Part shown: one piece after another, positions 16,367 through 24,905 of the stretch
Numbering within the stretch: position 1 is the stretch's first letter
Layout of the letters: each line of letters starts with the position of its first letter
Source: an uncultured Collinsella sp.
Lineage (GTDB): Bacteria > Actinomycetota > Coriobacteriia > Coriobacteriales > Coriobacteriaceae
Direction of reading: 5' to 3'
Assembly: GCA_902497065.1 (NCBI GenBank)
Contig: CABVDH010000022.1
Span: 1 to 30,152, forward strand
Length of the DNA stretch: 30,152 nucleotides
Made by a program: the position numbers and the translations under genes
Notes under the pieces: generated by a model
The model's database searches: none
Seen by the model: only the letters and a program-made list of their open reading frames with translations
What the model was told of the DNA's origin: nothing

Positions 16367-17080
16367 CTATCCCTGGATGACCAATCGGTAACCAATACCC
16401 ACGTGCGTCTGGATATAGCGCGGATGCGCGGGGTCGGACTCGATCTTCTTGCGCAGCGTGCCCATAAAGACGCGCAGGCTCGCCAGGTCGCTCTTAGTTG
16501 CCGTGCCCCAAATCTCGTGCAGGATAAACTGGTGCGTCAGTACCTTGTCGGCGTTATGCGCCAGCAGGCACAGGAGCTTATACTCGATCGGCGTCAGATG
16601 CAGTTCCTCGCCATCCATCGTGGCGATGCCGGCATCAAAATCGATATGCAGCTCACCGGTATCGAACGAGCCCTCGGAGACAACGCCGCCCGTCTGCGCA
16701 TACGAAAGGCGCCTGAGCGTCGTGCGAATGCGCGCGAGCAGTTCCTCGACCGAAAACGGCTTGGTCAGGTAGTCGTCGGCACCGGCATCGAGCGCGCGGA
16801 TTTTGTCCGCGTCCTCGCTGCGCGCCGAGACCACGATAATCGGCATGCCCGACCATGCGCGCACCGACTCCACCACCTTGACGCCGTCCATATCGGGCAG
16901 GCCCAGATCGAGCAGCACAATGCTCGGCGTCTGCGACGAGGCGGCGGCGATAGCGGCATGGGCGGTCTCCACAGCCATATGGCGCAAGCCGTGCGCCTCG
17001 AGCGCGGCAACAATAAGATTGCGGACGGCGGGGTCGTCCTCAACGACCAAGATGAGCGGTTTTACGGCAGAGTTCGGCAC
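16367..17080 (-). CDS. kdpE: KdpE-like OmpR-family response regulator
   Basis: A 237-residue response regulator. The receiver domain has the acidic pair D15/D16, phospho-acceptor D58 (LLDLGLPD), S85 and K107 (YLTKPF). The C-terminal winged helix runs from about residue 140 (ELHLTPIEYKLLCLL ... THVGIGYRL). DLGLPDMDG, RAWSGMPIIVVSAR and ADDYLTKPF resemble KdpE most closely. The start is the GTG at 17080, with AAGGAG 7 nt upstream, 4 bp after the stop of the sensor kinase gene, so the pair is co-translated. KdpE normally activates kdpFABC under potassium limitation. No kdpFABC is in view; the nearest potassium gene is kup upstream on the same strand, a plausible target. Confidence 0.88.
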   Translation of the reverse strand: MPNSAVKPLILVVEDDPAVRNLIVAALEAHGLRHMAVETAHAAIAAASSQTPSIVLLDLGLPDMDGVKVVESVRAWSGMPIIVVSARSEDADKIRALDAGADDYLTKPFSVEELLARIRTTLRRLSYAQTGGVVSEGSFDTGELHIDFDAGIATMDGEELHLTPIEYKLLCLLAHNADKVLTHQFILHEIWGTATKSDLASLRVFMGTLRKKIESDPAHPRYIQTHVGIGYRLVIQG

Positions 17081-17084
17081 AGCG

Positions 17085-18710
17085 CTACTCCTTATCAAAC
17101 GAAACGTCGGCGGCAGGAAGCTCAATCGTAAAGACCGAGCCGTGCGGGTCCGCCGCGGCAACCTCTATGCTACCGCCATGTGCCAACGCAATGGAACGGC
17201 AGAGCGAAAGACCCAGGCCAACGCTGCGGTGGCTGTCGGCCAGACCATGGTTGGCGGTATAGAACGACTCAAAGATCCGCTCGCGATCCTCGGGTGCGAT
17301 GCCCGGACCATCATCGGCCACCGAGCACGCCACGCGTCCATCGTCGACGCTAATCGAAATCACGATATGCGAACCCGCGGGCGTATAGGTGATGGCGTTG
17401 TTCACCAGATTGACCACCAGCTGCACCATCAGGCGCGCATCGACGTTGACGAGCGCCGGCTCATCGCACGCCACCACCTTAAGGTCGTGCTCGCGCACGG
17501 CCGGATTTACGTGGCGCAGCGCCTCCTCGACGATATCGTCCATGAGCTCGAGCGTGGTCGACAGGCGCATACCGCCACCCTCGAGCTTGGTGATGGCGAG
17601 CAGATTCTCGACGGTGGCGTTGAGCCACAGCGCATCCGAGCGAATGGATAGAAGCAGGCCGCGGCGCGTCTGGGCATCGAGCACCGCGGTGCCGGTCGAG
17701 CCCTGGTCGAGCAGCACATCGGCATTACCCGAAATACTGGTGAGCGGCGTGCGCAGGTCGTGCGAGATGGAGCGCAGCAGGTTGGCGCGCAGCTGCTCAT
17801 TTTTGGCAAGCACCGCCGCCTCCTCGCGGGCCTCCATGGCGCGGGCGCGATCGAGCGCCAGCTCGCCTTCGCTCACGATAGCATCGGCAAGTGTCCGCTC
17901 CTCGTGCGTCAGCACGTCGGGCTCGGCAACGATAGCCAGCACGCCCACCACCGAGGCGGGGTCGCCCGAGCGCGCGAAGCCGTCGCCTGTGCGAACCGTC
18001 AGGTAGATGCCATAAAACGCCGAGCCGCCGAACGTAGCATCGAGCGGCGTTCCCACATAGGCGGACGCCGAGAGCCGCGGTGGCATCTGCGGCGCCAGCT
18101 CGTGCACCGGCGCGGCATCGCCCACGGCCGTGTATGTCGCACGCGGCAGCAGGTCATCGCCCTCGGCGTCGGCGCTATACCACACGACCGGACAGCCCGA
18201 AAGACGCGCCAGCTGCGTGGCCATGGCGTGAACGATCTGCTGCTCGTCGGCGCAGCGCTGCAACATGCGATTGGTCTCGAGCACCATATGCGTGCGGCGG
18301 TCGCTGGCGGCAGCCTGTGCCAAGGCGCGGCGCAGGGCCAACGCAATCGAGCTCGACACAAGCGAGACCACGAACATGATGAAGAACATGCCGGGATAGC
18401 CGCGGTCGATAAGCGACAGCGAGTAGCGCGGGTCGACAAACAAGAAGTTGTAGAGCGCCACGGCGGCAGCCGAGCTCAGCAAGCAATACAGGCGACTCCA
18501 GGTAAAGAATGCGCACAGCTGAACGGCGAACACATAGACGATCATGATGCTCGGCGCGAGACCCGGATGGTCGAGCAGCGCGCCCACAATCGTCGCCGCG
18601 ACCAGCAGCCCCACCGACACGCAGATATCGTACAGGGGGCCGCGACGCGTCATCGTAGTGCGCCGCCACCAAAAGTTCTCGGCAATATCACCGTCCGCAC
18701 GGACGTCCAT
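17085..18710 (-). CDS. kdpD: KdpD-like sensor histidine kinase, short form
   Basis: A 541-residue membrane histidine kinase matching the C-terminal part of KdpD (about 890 residues in E. coli). Three to four transmembrane helices (about residues 27-130) of the KdpD type with YNFLFVDPRYSL are followed by a GAF-like region, the H box SISHDLRTPLTS near residue 316, the N box NLVNNAITYTP and the G box DDGPGIAPEDRERIF. The N-terminal cytoplasmic KdpD sensor domain with its Walker motifs and the universal-stress domain are absent. The ATG at 18710 has a G-rich ribosome binding site (GAGGGG). It is paired with the response regulator 4 bp downstream. It probably senses potassium or turgor, but the missing domain makes its input uncertain. 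Confidence 0.87.
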   Translation of the reverse strand: MDVRADGDIAENFWWRRTTMTRRGPLYDICVSVGLLVAATIVGALLDHPGLAPSIMIVYVFAVQLCAFFTWSRLYCLLSSAAAVALYNFLFVDPRYSLSLIDRGYPGMFFIMFVVSLVSSSIALALRRALAQAAASDRRTHMVLETNRMLQRCADEQQIVHAMATQLARLSGCPVVWYSADAEGDDLLPRATYTAVGDAAPVHELAPQMPPRLSASAYVGTPLDATFGGSAFYGIYLTVRTGDGFARSGDPASVVGVLAIVAEPDVLTHEERTLADAIVSEGELALDRARAMEAREEAAVLAKNEQLRANLLRSISHDLRTPLTSISGNADVLLDQGSTGTAVLDAQTRRGLLLSIRSDALWLNATVENLLAITKLEGGGMRLSTTLELMDDIVEEALRHVNPAVREHDLKVVACDEPALVNVDARLMVQLVVNLVNNAITYTPAGSHIVISISVDDGRVACSVADDGPGIAPEDRERIFESFYTANHGLADSHRSVGLGLSLCRSIALAHGGSIEVAAADPHGSVFTIELPAADVSFDKE

Positions 18711-18738
18711 CAGCGCCCCGCCCCTCTCTCAAAAACAA

Positions 18739-18776
18739 AAACCACCACAAAGGGACAGGCACCTTTGTGGTGGTTT
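18739..18776 (-). terminator. Hairpin between the kup unit and kdpDE, ACAAAGGGAC family
   Basis: AAACCACCACAAAGG (18739-18753) pairs perfectly with CCTTTGTGGTGGTTT (18762-18776), a 15 bp stem with an 8 nt loop. On the minus strand it follows the small membrane-protein gene by about 45 bp and precedes kdpD. A partial repeat of the right arm (TTGTGGTGGTT) follows directly. It could separate the two transcripts or attenuate read-through. Confidence 0.7.
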
Positions 18777-18821
18777 CCCTTGTGGTGGTTCCAAGTGTAT
18801 AGCCTTTGCAACCGGCGGTCG

Positions 18822-19016
18822 CTAGACAAACAACACGTGCGCGAGCAGCGCGCAAACGCACGCCGCGACAAGCAGCGTAACCACGATCGAGATCACGCGA
18901 TCGGCCATATCCATGTTGGCACGATTCGTCAAAAACCGATCTTCGGCGGCGTCGGCGCGTGCCTCACGTACCAGCTCGGCAACAACCTCGCGGCCATCAA
19001 GCATCTTTGCATCCAT
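18822..19016 (-). CDS. Small single-pass membrane protein
   Basis: A 64-residue protein with a charged N-terminal half (REVVAELVREARADAAEDRF) and one C-terminal transmembrane helix (VISIVVTLLVAACVCALLAHVLFV). I recognise no family. The start at 19016 has GGGGAGG 5 nt upstream; an ATG at 19046 would add 10 residues with a weaker site. It begins 61 bp after the kup stop on the same strand and is followed by a hairpin, so it is probably co-transcribed with kup and might be an accessory or regulatory peptide of that transporter (inference from position only). Confidence 0.7.
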   Translation of the reverse strand: MDAKMLDGREVVAELVREARADAAEDRFLTNRANMDMADRVISIVVTLLVAACVCALLAHVLFV

Positions 19017-19077
19017 GTTTGCCTCCCCGGTCTCAATCTTGTCCATCGAAAACCAACTCCGTGCAACCCGTCGGCGC

Positions 19078-21105
19078 CTACGGCCGCTCGTTGGGGGCCA
19101 GGCGCTGCATCTTGTTCACGGCCTTGAACTTGGTGAACAGCGGCACGTACTCAAAGCTCACGTTGGAGTTCTCCAGGCCGTACCAGCGTGCAGGCGTGCC
19201 GGCGGCGCGGCGGATGATGTACTTGAGCGTGATGGCCGTACGCTCGCTCGGCTCCACATCGCTTTCGGGCGCCAGAAGCTTACGGATCAGGACGAACTTG
19301 AACGTACCGATGTTACCCGGATCCTTGTAGACCGAGTAGTCATGCGTCTGCGCAGGCAGTTCGCCGGTGGCAGCCAGGTCCTGAACGACCTGACGCAGGT
19401 AGGCATTGACGCGCTGGTTGATCTTGTAGCCCAGGTACAGATGCACGCGGAACACGTAGTCGGTGCCGAACGTCTCGACCGAATAGGCAAAGGTATGCGG
19501 CTCGTCCATGGTCTCGACATTCACGAACCACCAGGCGCGAGCGCGCTTGGGATGCTTGTCCAAGATCGAGTAGACGATATCACGGTCGATGTAATCGGTA
19601 TGGGTGTCCTTGGTCAGGTACACGATGTTGTCGCTCATGCGCTCATAGCGATCGTCGTCGCGCAGGCGCTTGAGCTGCGGCAGGTAGCTGCGCAGCGGCA
19701 GCAGCGTAAACTGGCGCTGCTCGACCGCCGTGCCGTTGTACCAGCACACCATAATGCCCATGATGAGTGCAGCCATGAGGATGGTGAAGTAGCCGCCGTG
19801 GAAGAACTTGGTGAGCGAGCTCACGAAGAAGAAGCCTTCGAGCAAAAGGAAGAAGGCCGCGAAGATCCACGGAGCAACCTTGAGCTTGCGCTCCTCGTGC
19901 AGGTAGAAGAAGAGCAGCAGCGTGGTGCACATCATAGTCAGCGTAATGGCAAGGCCGTAGGCGGCTTCCATATGCGCCGAGTTCTGGAACAGCAGCACCA
20001 CGATGACGCAGCCGACAAGCATGACGTTGTTGACCATGGGGATGTAGAGCTGGCCCTTGGTCTCGGCAGGGTAGAAGACCTGCATGTGCGGCATGAGGTC
20101 CAGGCGGCTGGCCTCGGACACCAGCGAGAATGCGCCGGTGATGAGCGCCTGCGAGGCAATGATGGCCGCGACGGTGGAAAGGCCTACGGCAAACGGGCGC
20201 AGGCCCGGGGCGAGCATCTGGTAGAACGGGTTGAGATCGGCAATGCCCATGAGCTCGGGGTTGGCAGCGTTGTTCATAAGCCAAGCGCCCTGGCCCATAT
20301 AGGAAAGCAGCAGGCAGCACTTAACGAACGGCCAGGTAGCGTAGATGTTGCCGCGGCCGACGTGGCCCATGTCGGAGTAGAGCGCCTCGGCACCGGTGGT
20401 GGCGAGGAAGCAGCTGCCCAGAATCATGATGCCCGCGTGGTTGTTGGGGCTCAGCAAAAAGGCGATGCCGCGCAGCGGGTTGAGGCACAGCAGCACGGCG
20501 GGGTGCTGGAAGACAAAGAACAGACCCGTGCCGCCCAGGAACAGGAACCACAGCGTCATGATGGGGCCAAAGGCGTGACCGATCTTGGCCGTACCGATGC
20601 GCTGTACCAAGAAGAGCGCGATGATGATGGCAAGCGTAATGGCGACGACGCGGCCCTGATCATCGCCCAGCACGGCATGGACCGCCGGGATGGTGCGCAG
20701 GCCCTCGATGGCCGTGGTAACGGTAACGGCCGGCGTCAGGATGCCGTCGGCGAGCAGCGCGGCGCCACCCAGCATGGCGGGGATGATGAGCCATTTACCG
20801 CAGCGCTTAACCAAGCTGTACAGGGCAAAGATGCCGCCCTCACCATGGTTATCGGCGCGCAGCGAGATGAGCACATACTTGATAGTGGTCAGCAACGTGA
20901 CCGTCCACACGACAAGGGAGAGCGCGCCGAGCACGAACTCCTCCGTGACGCTTCCGATGCCGCCGTTGCCGGCAACGAGCGCCTTGGTTACATACATAGG
21001 GCTGGTGCCGATATCGCCGTACACCACGCCCAGCGTGACGAGCATCGCCGAGATGCTCACAGGAATCGCAGCGTGCGAGGCTGCCTCCTTGGCCTTTTGT
21101 TCCAT
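19078..21105 (-). CDS. kup: Kup/HAK-family potassium uptake protein
   Basis: A 675-residue KUP potassium transporter. The N-terminal signature GVVYGDIGTSPMY opens the first helix, and NHGEGGIFAL, ADGILTPAVTVTTAIEGL and QHPAVLLCLNP follow in the order typical of the family. About 12 membrane helices end near residue 470, and a cytoplasmic domain of roughly 200 residues follows. KUP proteins bring in potassium by proton symport. The start is the ATG at 21105, with GGGAGG about 10 nt upstream. It leads a minus-strand run with a small membrane protein and a KdpDE-like two-component pair, forming a potassium-homeostasis block. Confidence 0.95.
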   Translation of the reverse strand: MEQKAKEAASHAAIPVSISAMLVTLGVVYGDIGTSPMYVTKALVAGNGGIGSVTEEFVLGALSLVVWTVTLLTTIKYVLISLRADNHGEGGIFALYSLVKRCGKWLIIPAMLGGAALLADGILTPAVTVTTAIEGLRTIPAVHAVLGDDQGRVVAITLAIIIALFLVQRIGTAKIGHAFGPIMTLWFLFLGGTGLFFVFQHPAVLLCLNPLRGIAFLLSPNNHAGIMILGSCFLATTGAEALYSDMGHVGRGNIYATWPFVKCCLLLSYMGQGAWLMNNAANPELMGIADLNPFYQMLAPGLRPFAVGLSTVAAIIASQALITGAFSLVSEASRLDLMPHMQVFYPAETKGQLYIPMVNNVMLVGCVIVVLLFQNSAHMEAAYGLAITLTMMCTTLLLFFYLHEERKLKVAPWIFAAFFLLLEGFFFVSSLTKFFHGGYFTILMAALIMGIMVCWYNGTAVEQRQFTLLPLRSYLPQLKRLRDDDRYERMSDNIVYLTKDTHTDYIDRDIVYSILDKHPKRARAWWFVNVETMDEPHTFAYSVETFGTDYVFRVHLYLGYKINQRVNAYLRQVVQDLAATGELPAQTHDYSVYKDPGNIGTFKFVLIRKLLAPESDVEPSERTAITLKYIIRRAAGTPARWYGLENSNVSFEYVPLFTKFKAVNKMQRLAPNERP

Positions 21106-21230
21106 AAGCCGGTTTCCTCCCAACTTTAATGTTCGAAGGAATTATAGGTAATCGGCCCATGTTTGAATGGCACTGTTTTCCCAGCTAAATAAACATTTAT
21201 ACGGCCTTTAGGCTACCGCGGCGATATGGA

Positions 21231-21261
21231 ATGTGACAAAGGGACTGTCCCTTTGTCACAT
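21231..21261 (-). terminator. Perfect palindromic hairpin, ACAAAGGGAC family
   Basis: ATGTGACAAAGGGAC (21231-21245) and GTCCCTTTGTCACAT (21247-21261) are perfect reverse complements with one base between them, and the flanks GGCGAT/CGCC extend the dyad. It lies 11 bp after the stop of the minus-strand nitroreductase-family gene and upstream of kup, so it is most likely the 3' end of the former. The rest of the 167 bp gap shows no clear kup promoter. Confidence 0.75.
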
Positions 21262-21272
21262 CGCCGCATTCG

Positions 21273-22148
21273 TTACTTGCCGAGCCAGTTTTTGAACCAC
21301 CACTCCATGGAACGGCTCATCTCGGCCATAAAGGGACTCGTGTGCTTGCGGGTATAGATGTCCACGACGCGCTCCCCCACCTCGCGGGCATGCGGACGGA
21401 ACATCGCGTCCATCTCGGCCACCTGCGCGTCCATGGTCGCAGCATCGGCGCGGCAGTAGCGCTCCTCGTGCACCAGGTTCACCACGGGGTGTGCGATTGC
21501 CGGGCGCTCCTTACGGGGCGTGCCGATGATGAGCATCGACAGCGGCATGGTATAGGGCGGCAGATCGAGCAGCTCGGCAACTTCCTCGGCATTCTCGACG
21601 ATATCACCGATATAGCAGCTCCCCAGGCCCAGGGCCTCGGCGGCAACCACGGCGTTTTGCGCGGCGATCACGGCATCCTGAGCCGCGATGGCAAAGTCGC
21701 CCAAACCCGGCGCGCGGCGGGGCGCCTTGCCCGTGCGCTCGACAAACTCGGGCTCAAAGCAGCCCACGTGCTCAAACAGATCGATCCACTTGGCATAATC
21801 GACCACAAATATTAGTGCCCAGGGCGCCTTGGCAATCATGGGTTGGTGGTCGCACAGGTCGGCCAGGCGGTCCAGCGTAGCCTGCTCGCGGATGCTCACG
21901 ATGGAATACATCATCATGGCGCCCGCCGACGGTGCGCGACTCGCCGCATGCAAGATCGCCGCCCGCTGCTCGTCGGTCACCGCTACGGGACGGCCGTCGT
22001 CATCACGCGCGAAGGCACGCGTGGAGGAACGGTGCTCCAACGTGTCCAGCACCGCATTGCCCGTCGTCTCGACCGGATAGCCGCACGTATCCACGCCTGC
22101 AGCTCCGCCGCAGTACTCGGCACCCGTCATACAAACCCGCTCGCTCAT
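21273..22148 (-). CDS. Nitroreductase-family flavoprotein
   Basis: A 291-residue nitroreductase-like protein. HRSSTRAF (about residues 39-46) is the conserved N-terminal FMN-contact segment, SRAPSAGAMMMYS follows, and GLGSCYIGDI near residue 175 with a later GTPRKERP is the C-terminal flavin-binding part. These enzymes use FMN and NAD(P)H to reduce nitro compounds, quinones or similar electrophiles. The extra residues at both ends make it longer than the usual 200-220, and the C-terminal helix carries HTSPFMAEMSRSMEWWFKNW. It is a single gene on the minus strand, divergent from the LtaS-like gene with 214 bp between; a GATAAT on the minus strand in that gap is the only promoter hint. The physiological substrate is unknown. 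Confidence 0.9.
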   Translation of the reverse strand: MSERVCMTGAEYCGGAAGVDTCGYPVETTGNAVLDTLEHRSSTRAFARDDDGRPVAVTDEQRAAILHAASRAPSAGAMMMYSIVSIREQATLDRLADLCDHQPMIAKAPWALIFVVDYAKWIDLFEHVGCFEPEFVERTGKAPRRAPGLGDFAIAAQDAVIAAQNAVVAAEALGLGSCYIGDIVENAEEVAELLDLPPYTMPLSMLIIGTPRKERPAIAHPVVNLVHEERYCRADAATMDAQVAEMDAMFRPHAREVGERVVDIYTRKHTSPFMAEMSRSMEWWFKNWLGK

Positions 22149-22362
22149 CGCCCTACCCTCGCCAATTCTTTAAGAAGCCTTTACGTTTCCGTGTAATTCC
22201 CGTCCATTATCGCGCAGGTCGCCACTACATTGCGCCACACCGCCGCACATGCGCGTTAATATGGCTGGTTGTTGTGCGCAGCCCGCAAATGCAGCGCATA
22301 TTTAGGTAACAATCGGGTAAACCCCCGCTTTCGTAGGTTTTAAGTTTGTGAGGAGTCTCAGC

Positions 22363-24663
22363 ATGTTCGCTGCCGCCATCTCGCTCGTCGGTCTTGCGGC
22401 GACCGTCTACCTTGTCTTGCGCGAGGCCAAGGCCATTCGCGCTCAGTCGGGCACCGTTGCCAAAAGCGCTCTTGGGTGGAGCGTCGCCTTCGGTCTTTTC
22501 CAGGTCTTTTTGACCATTTGGGGCGCCATTGGCCTCGTCGCCCAAAACGAGCCGCTCGCCTTTGTGATGCTCATCCTGACCAACGCCATCCTCACCGGCT
22601 GCGCCTGGGCCAGCATCGCACGTGACCGCATCGCCCCGCGCGTCTTTGCGTTCGCCGCGCCCGACGCCCCCGCCCCCACCGGCAAGCTCGCCCGCCTGCG
22701 CGGCGCCTTTGTGGGCAAACCGCTCGTCGCCGCCGTCCTGTGCCTGCTGCTCGCCGGCGTCTTTGCGCTGCTGGGCATGGAGGTCTCGTCCAACCACGAC
22801 TTTACCTGGGTCTACCCCCTGTGCATCCTGCTCGAGTGGGCCATCATCACCACGCTCATGGTCGGCCTGTTCTTCCTGTTTCAGCGCCATGGCGCAGCTC
22901 CGGCCGTCCTGGCCTTTGCCCTCTTTGTCCTGGGCATTGCCGAGTTCTTCGTCATCACGTTTAAATCCATGCCCATCCAGCCGGGCGACCTTTCGGCCAT
23001 CTCCACCGCCGCCGCGGTCGCCGGCAACGGCTACACCTTCTCGATCTCGCTGTTCTGCGTGCTGTCCATGGGCTTTACCGCCATCGCCATGCTGCTATGC
23101 GAGTACGCCGGCCTGGTGGCACCGCACCGTCAGAAGGGCGCCGCCAACGCCAAGCGCATGCTGCTCACCAACCTGCTCGTCGCCGTGCTGTGCCTGGGCG
23201 GCGTGACCGCGCACGTCACGCTTATCGACTACTACAACACCCTCGGCATCACCGTCTACACCTGGCGCCCGCTCGAGAGCTACTGGCGCGAGGGATACCT
23301 GCCCGCTTTCATTAGCGCAGCGCAGTCCATTAAGCCGCCCAAACCCGCCGACTACTCCGTCGACGATGCCAAGGCCACGCTCAAAAAGTACACCAAGGCC
23401 TACGACAAGTCCGACGCGGCCAAGAGCGACGAGCGCGCCGCCGCCGAGGAGCAGTTCGATAGCGAGAAGCCCACGGTCATCGCCATCATGAACGAGACCT
23501 TCTCAGACCTTTCGATCTACCAGAACATGCGCGCCGGCTACGAAGGCCCGCAGTACTTTAAGAACCTGTCCAACTGCCTCAGCCGCGGCAAGCTCTACGT
23601 GAGCGCCTACGGCGGCGGCACCGCCAATACCGAGTTTGAGTTTATGACCGGCAACTCCATGGCCAACCTGGGCTCGGGCGTGTACCCCTACACCATCTAC
23701 AACATGGAGACGACCGGGAACCTGGCAGAGCAGTTCAAGTCGCTCGGATATTCCACCACGGCCATGCACCCCAACCACGCCACCAACTGGAACCGCGAGA
23801 ACGTCTATAAGGACTTTGGCTTTGACCAGTTCCTGTCCATCAACGACTTCCAGGGCGCCGACACCCTGCGCGGCATGGTGACCGACCAGGCTACCTACGA
23901 CAAGATTCTTGAGCTGCTCGACCAGAACGCCGATCCGCAGTTCATCTTCGACGTGACCATGCAGAACCACTCGGGCTACGATACGGGTCTGGTGCCGGTC
24001 GACAAGCAGATGCATCTCAACATCGACACGACCGACCTGGACGCCAAGACCGTCGAGGACGGCACGCTCTCCGATGTCGATGAGTATGTCTCGTGCATCG
24101 AGCAGTCCGATCAGGCGCTGCGCTACTTCCTCAACGCCCTGAGCAAGCTCGACCGTAAGGTGGTCGTGGTGTTCTGGGGCGACCATCAGCCGTTCTTCCC
24201 GTCCAAGTTCAACGACAAGTGGTTTACCGGCGAGGACGATGCCACCCACCAGGAACGTCTGTGGCAGACCGACTACATCATCTGGGCCAACTACGACGTT
24301 GCCGGCTGCGACCAGACGAGCGAGGTCGACGACCTGTCCACCAACTATCTGTCCACCCAGCTGATGCAGCTGATCGGCGCACCGCTGACCGACTACCAGA
24401 AAGCGCACATGACGCTGCGCGAGTCGCTGCCCGCCATCAACTCCGTGGGCTACGAGGACGCCAGCCTGCGCTGGGCGCTCTCCTCCAACGTCACCGGTGA
24501 CGACGCCGCCGCAGCAGCCGCCACCAAGGCGCGCGAGGATTACGCCAAGATGCAGTACTACGAGATGTTCCGCGACGGCAAGAACGTGTATACCGAGCAC
24601 TTCCAGACCGAGGCCAACGAGACCGACCCCAACCTGGCGCCGGGCACGACTAAGATCAAGTAA
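22363..24663 (+). CDS. LtaS-like membrane sulfatase-fold enzyme
   Basis: A 766-residue membrane protein: about seven hydrophobic helices in the first 315 residues, then an extracytoplasmic alkaline phosphatase/sulfatase-fold domain. NETFSD near residue 375 supplies a metal-binding Glu, GGGTANTEFEFMTGNS around 420-435 carries the likely nucleophilic Thr, and GDHQPF near 606 gives the metal-binding Asp and His. The layout matches lipoteichoic acid synthase and related phosphoglycerol transferases, which polymerise or add glycerol phosphate to cell-surface glycans or lipids. It has more N-terminal helices than LtaS (five) and is longer, so a related phosphoglycerol transferase is as likely. The start at 22363 has AGGAG 8 nt upstream; a GTG at 22348 is less likely. 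Confidence 0.9.
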   Translation: MFAAAISLVGLAATVYLVLREAKAIRAQSGTVAKSALGWSVAFGLFQVFLTIWGAIGLVAQNEPLAFVMLILTNAILTGCAWASIARDRIAPRVFAFAAPDAPAPTGKLARLRGAFVGKPLVAAVLCLLLAGVFALLGMEVSSNHDFTWVYPLCILLEWAIITTLMVGLFFLFQRHGAAPAVLAFALFVLGIAEFFVITFKSMPIQPGDLSAISTAAAVAGNGYTFSISLFCVLSMGFTAIAMLLCEYAGLVAPHRQKGAANAKRMLLTNLLVAVLCLGGVTAHVTLIDYYNTLGITVYTWRPLESYWREGYLPAFISAAQSIKPPKPADYSVDDAKATLKKYTKAYDKSDAAKSDERAAAEEQFDSEKPTVIAIMNETFSDLSIYQNMRAGYEGPQYFKNLSNCLSRGKLYVSAYGGGTANTEFEFMTGNSMANLGSGVYPYTIYNMETTGNLAEQFKSLGYSTTAMHPNHATNWNRENVYKDFGFDQFLSINDFQGADTLRGMVTDQATYDKILELLDQNADPQFIFDVTMQNHSGYDTGLVPVDKQMHLNIDTTDLDAKTVEDGTLSDVDEYVSCIEQSDQALRYFLNALSKLDRKVVVVFWGDHQPFFPSKFNDKWFTGEDDATHQERLWQTDYIIWANYDVAGCDQTSEVDDLSTNYLSTQLMQLIGAPLTDYQKAHMTLRESLPAINSVGYEDASLRWALSSNVTGDDAAAAAATKAREDYAKMQYYEMFRDGKNVYTEHFQTEANETDPNLAPGTTKIK

Positions 24664-24690
24664 CGACTAGCTGCGAGTTCATAACTGAAA

Positions 24691-24820
24691 CGTCTGTCCG
24701 GGCGGAGGCATGTAAGGTTCCCTGCTCGGACAGTCCTGCGCAAGACGGAGGCCACATTAAGTGGCCCCCTTTGCGTGCGGAACTCGCGATGAACCTTACA
24801 TGCCTCCGCCCGGACAGACG
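24691..24820. repeat. 130 bp element with a perfect 30 bp inverted repeat
   Basis: The 30 bp at 24691-24720 (starts CGTCTGTCCGGG, ends AAGGTTC) recur as an exact reverse complement at 24791-24820 around a 70 bp loop. The loop contains the small hairpin GGCCAC-ATTAA-GTGGCC (24750-24766) and CGGACAG (24727-24733), which can pair with CTGTCCG at 24694-24700 in competition with the long stem. It begins 28 bp after the LtaS-like gene. Positions 24736-24794 match the inverted end of the window (30094-30152) at 56 of 59 bases, so this is a dispersed element. Confidence 0.85.
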
Positions 24821-24874
24821 CCTTGTTGTTGGAGCACGGCTTGTCATGGGTGTATCGCCGAACATATATAAGTT

Positions 24875-24897
24875 GAAGGCCACGTTATGTGGCCTTC
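24875..24897 (+). terminator. Hairpin with T-rich tail
   Basis: GAAGGCCAC (24875-24883) and GTGGCCTTC (24889-24897) form a perfect 9 bp stem with loop GTTAT, followed by TTTGTTTG. It resembles the loop hairpins of the neighbouring element and of its inverted copy near 30121-30143. It is a probable back-up terminator for the LtaS-like gene. Confidence 0.65.
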
Positions 24898-24905
24898 TTT
24901 GTTTG

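Noticed and set aside
22149..22362. Regulatory RNA or riboswitch ahead of the LtaS-like gene
   Set aside because: The 214 bp gap shows no strong structured core, no transcription terminator near the start and no convincing -35/-10 pair for the plus strand.
24771..24860. Short conserved peptide starting MRAELAMN, also readable near the window's end (minus strand, 30117)
   Set aside because: Only the first eight residues agree, exactly where the DNA element is near-identical; beyond that the reading diverges without protein-like conservation. It is a by-product of the repeat.
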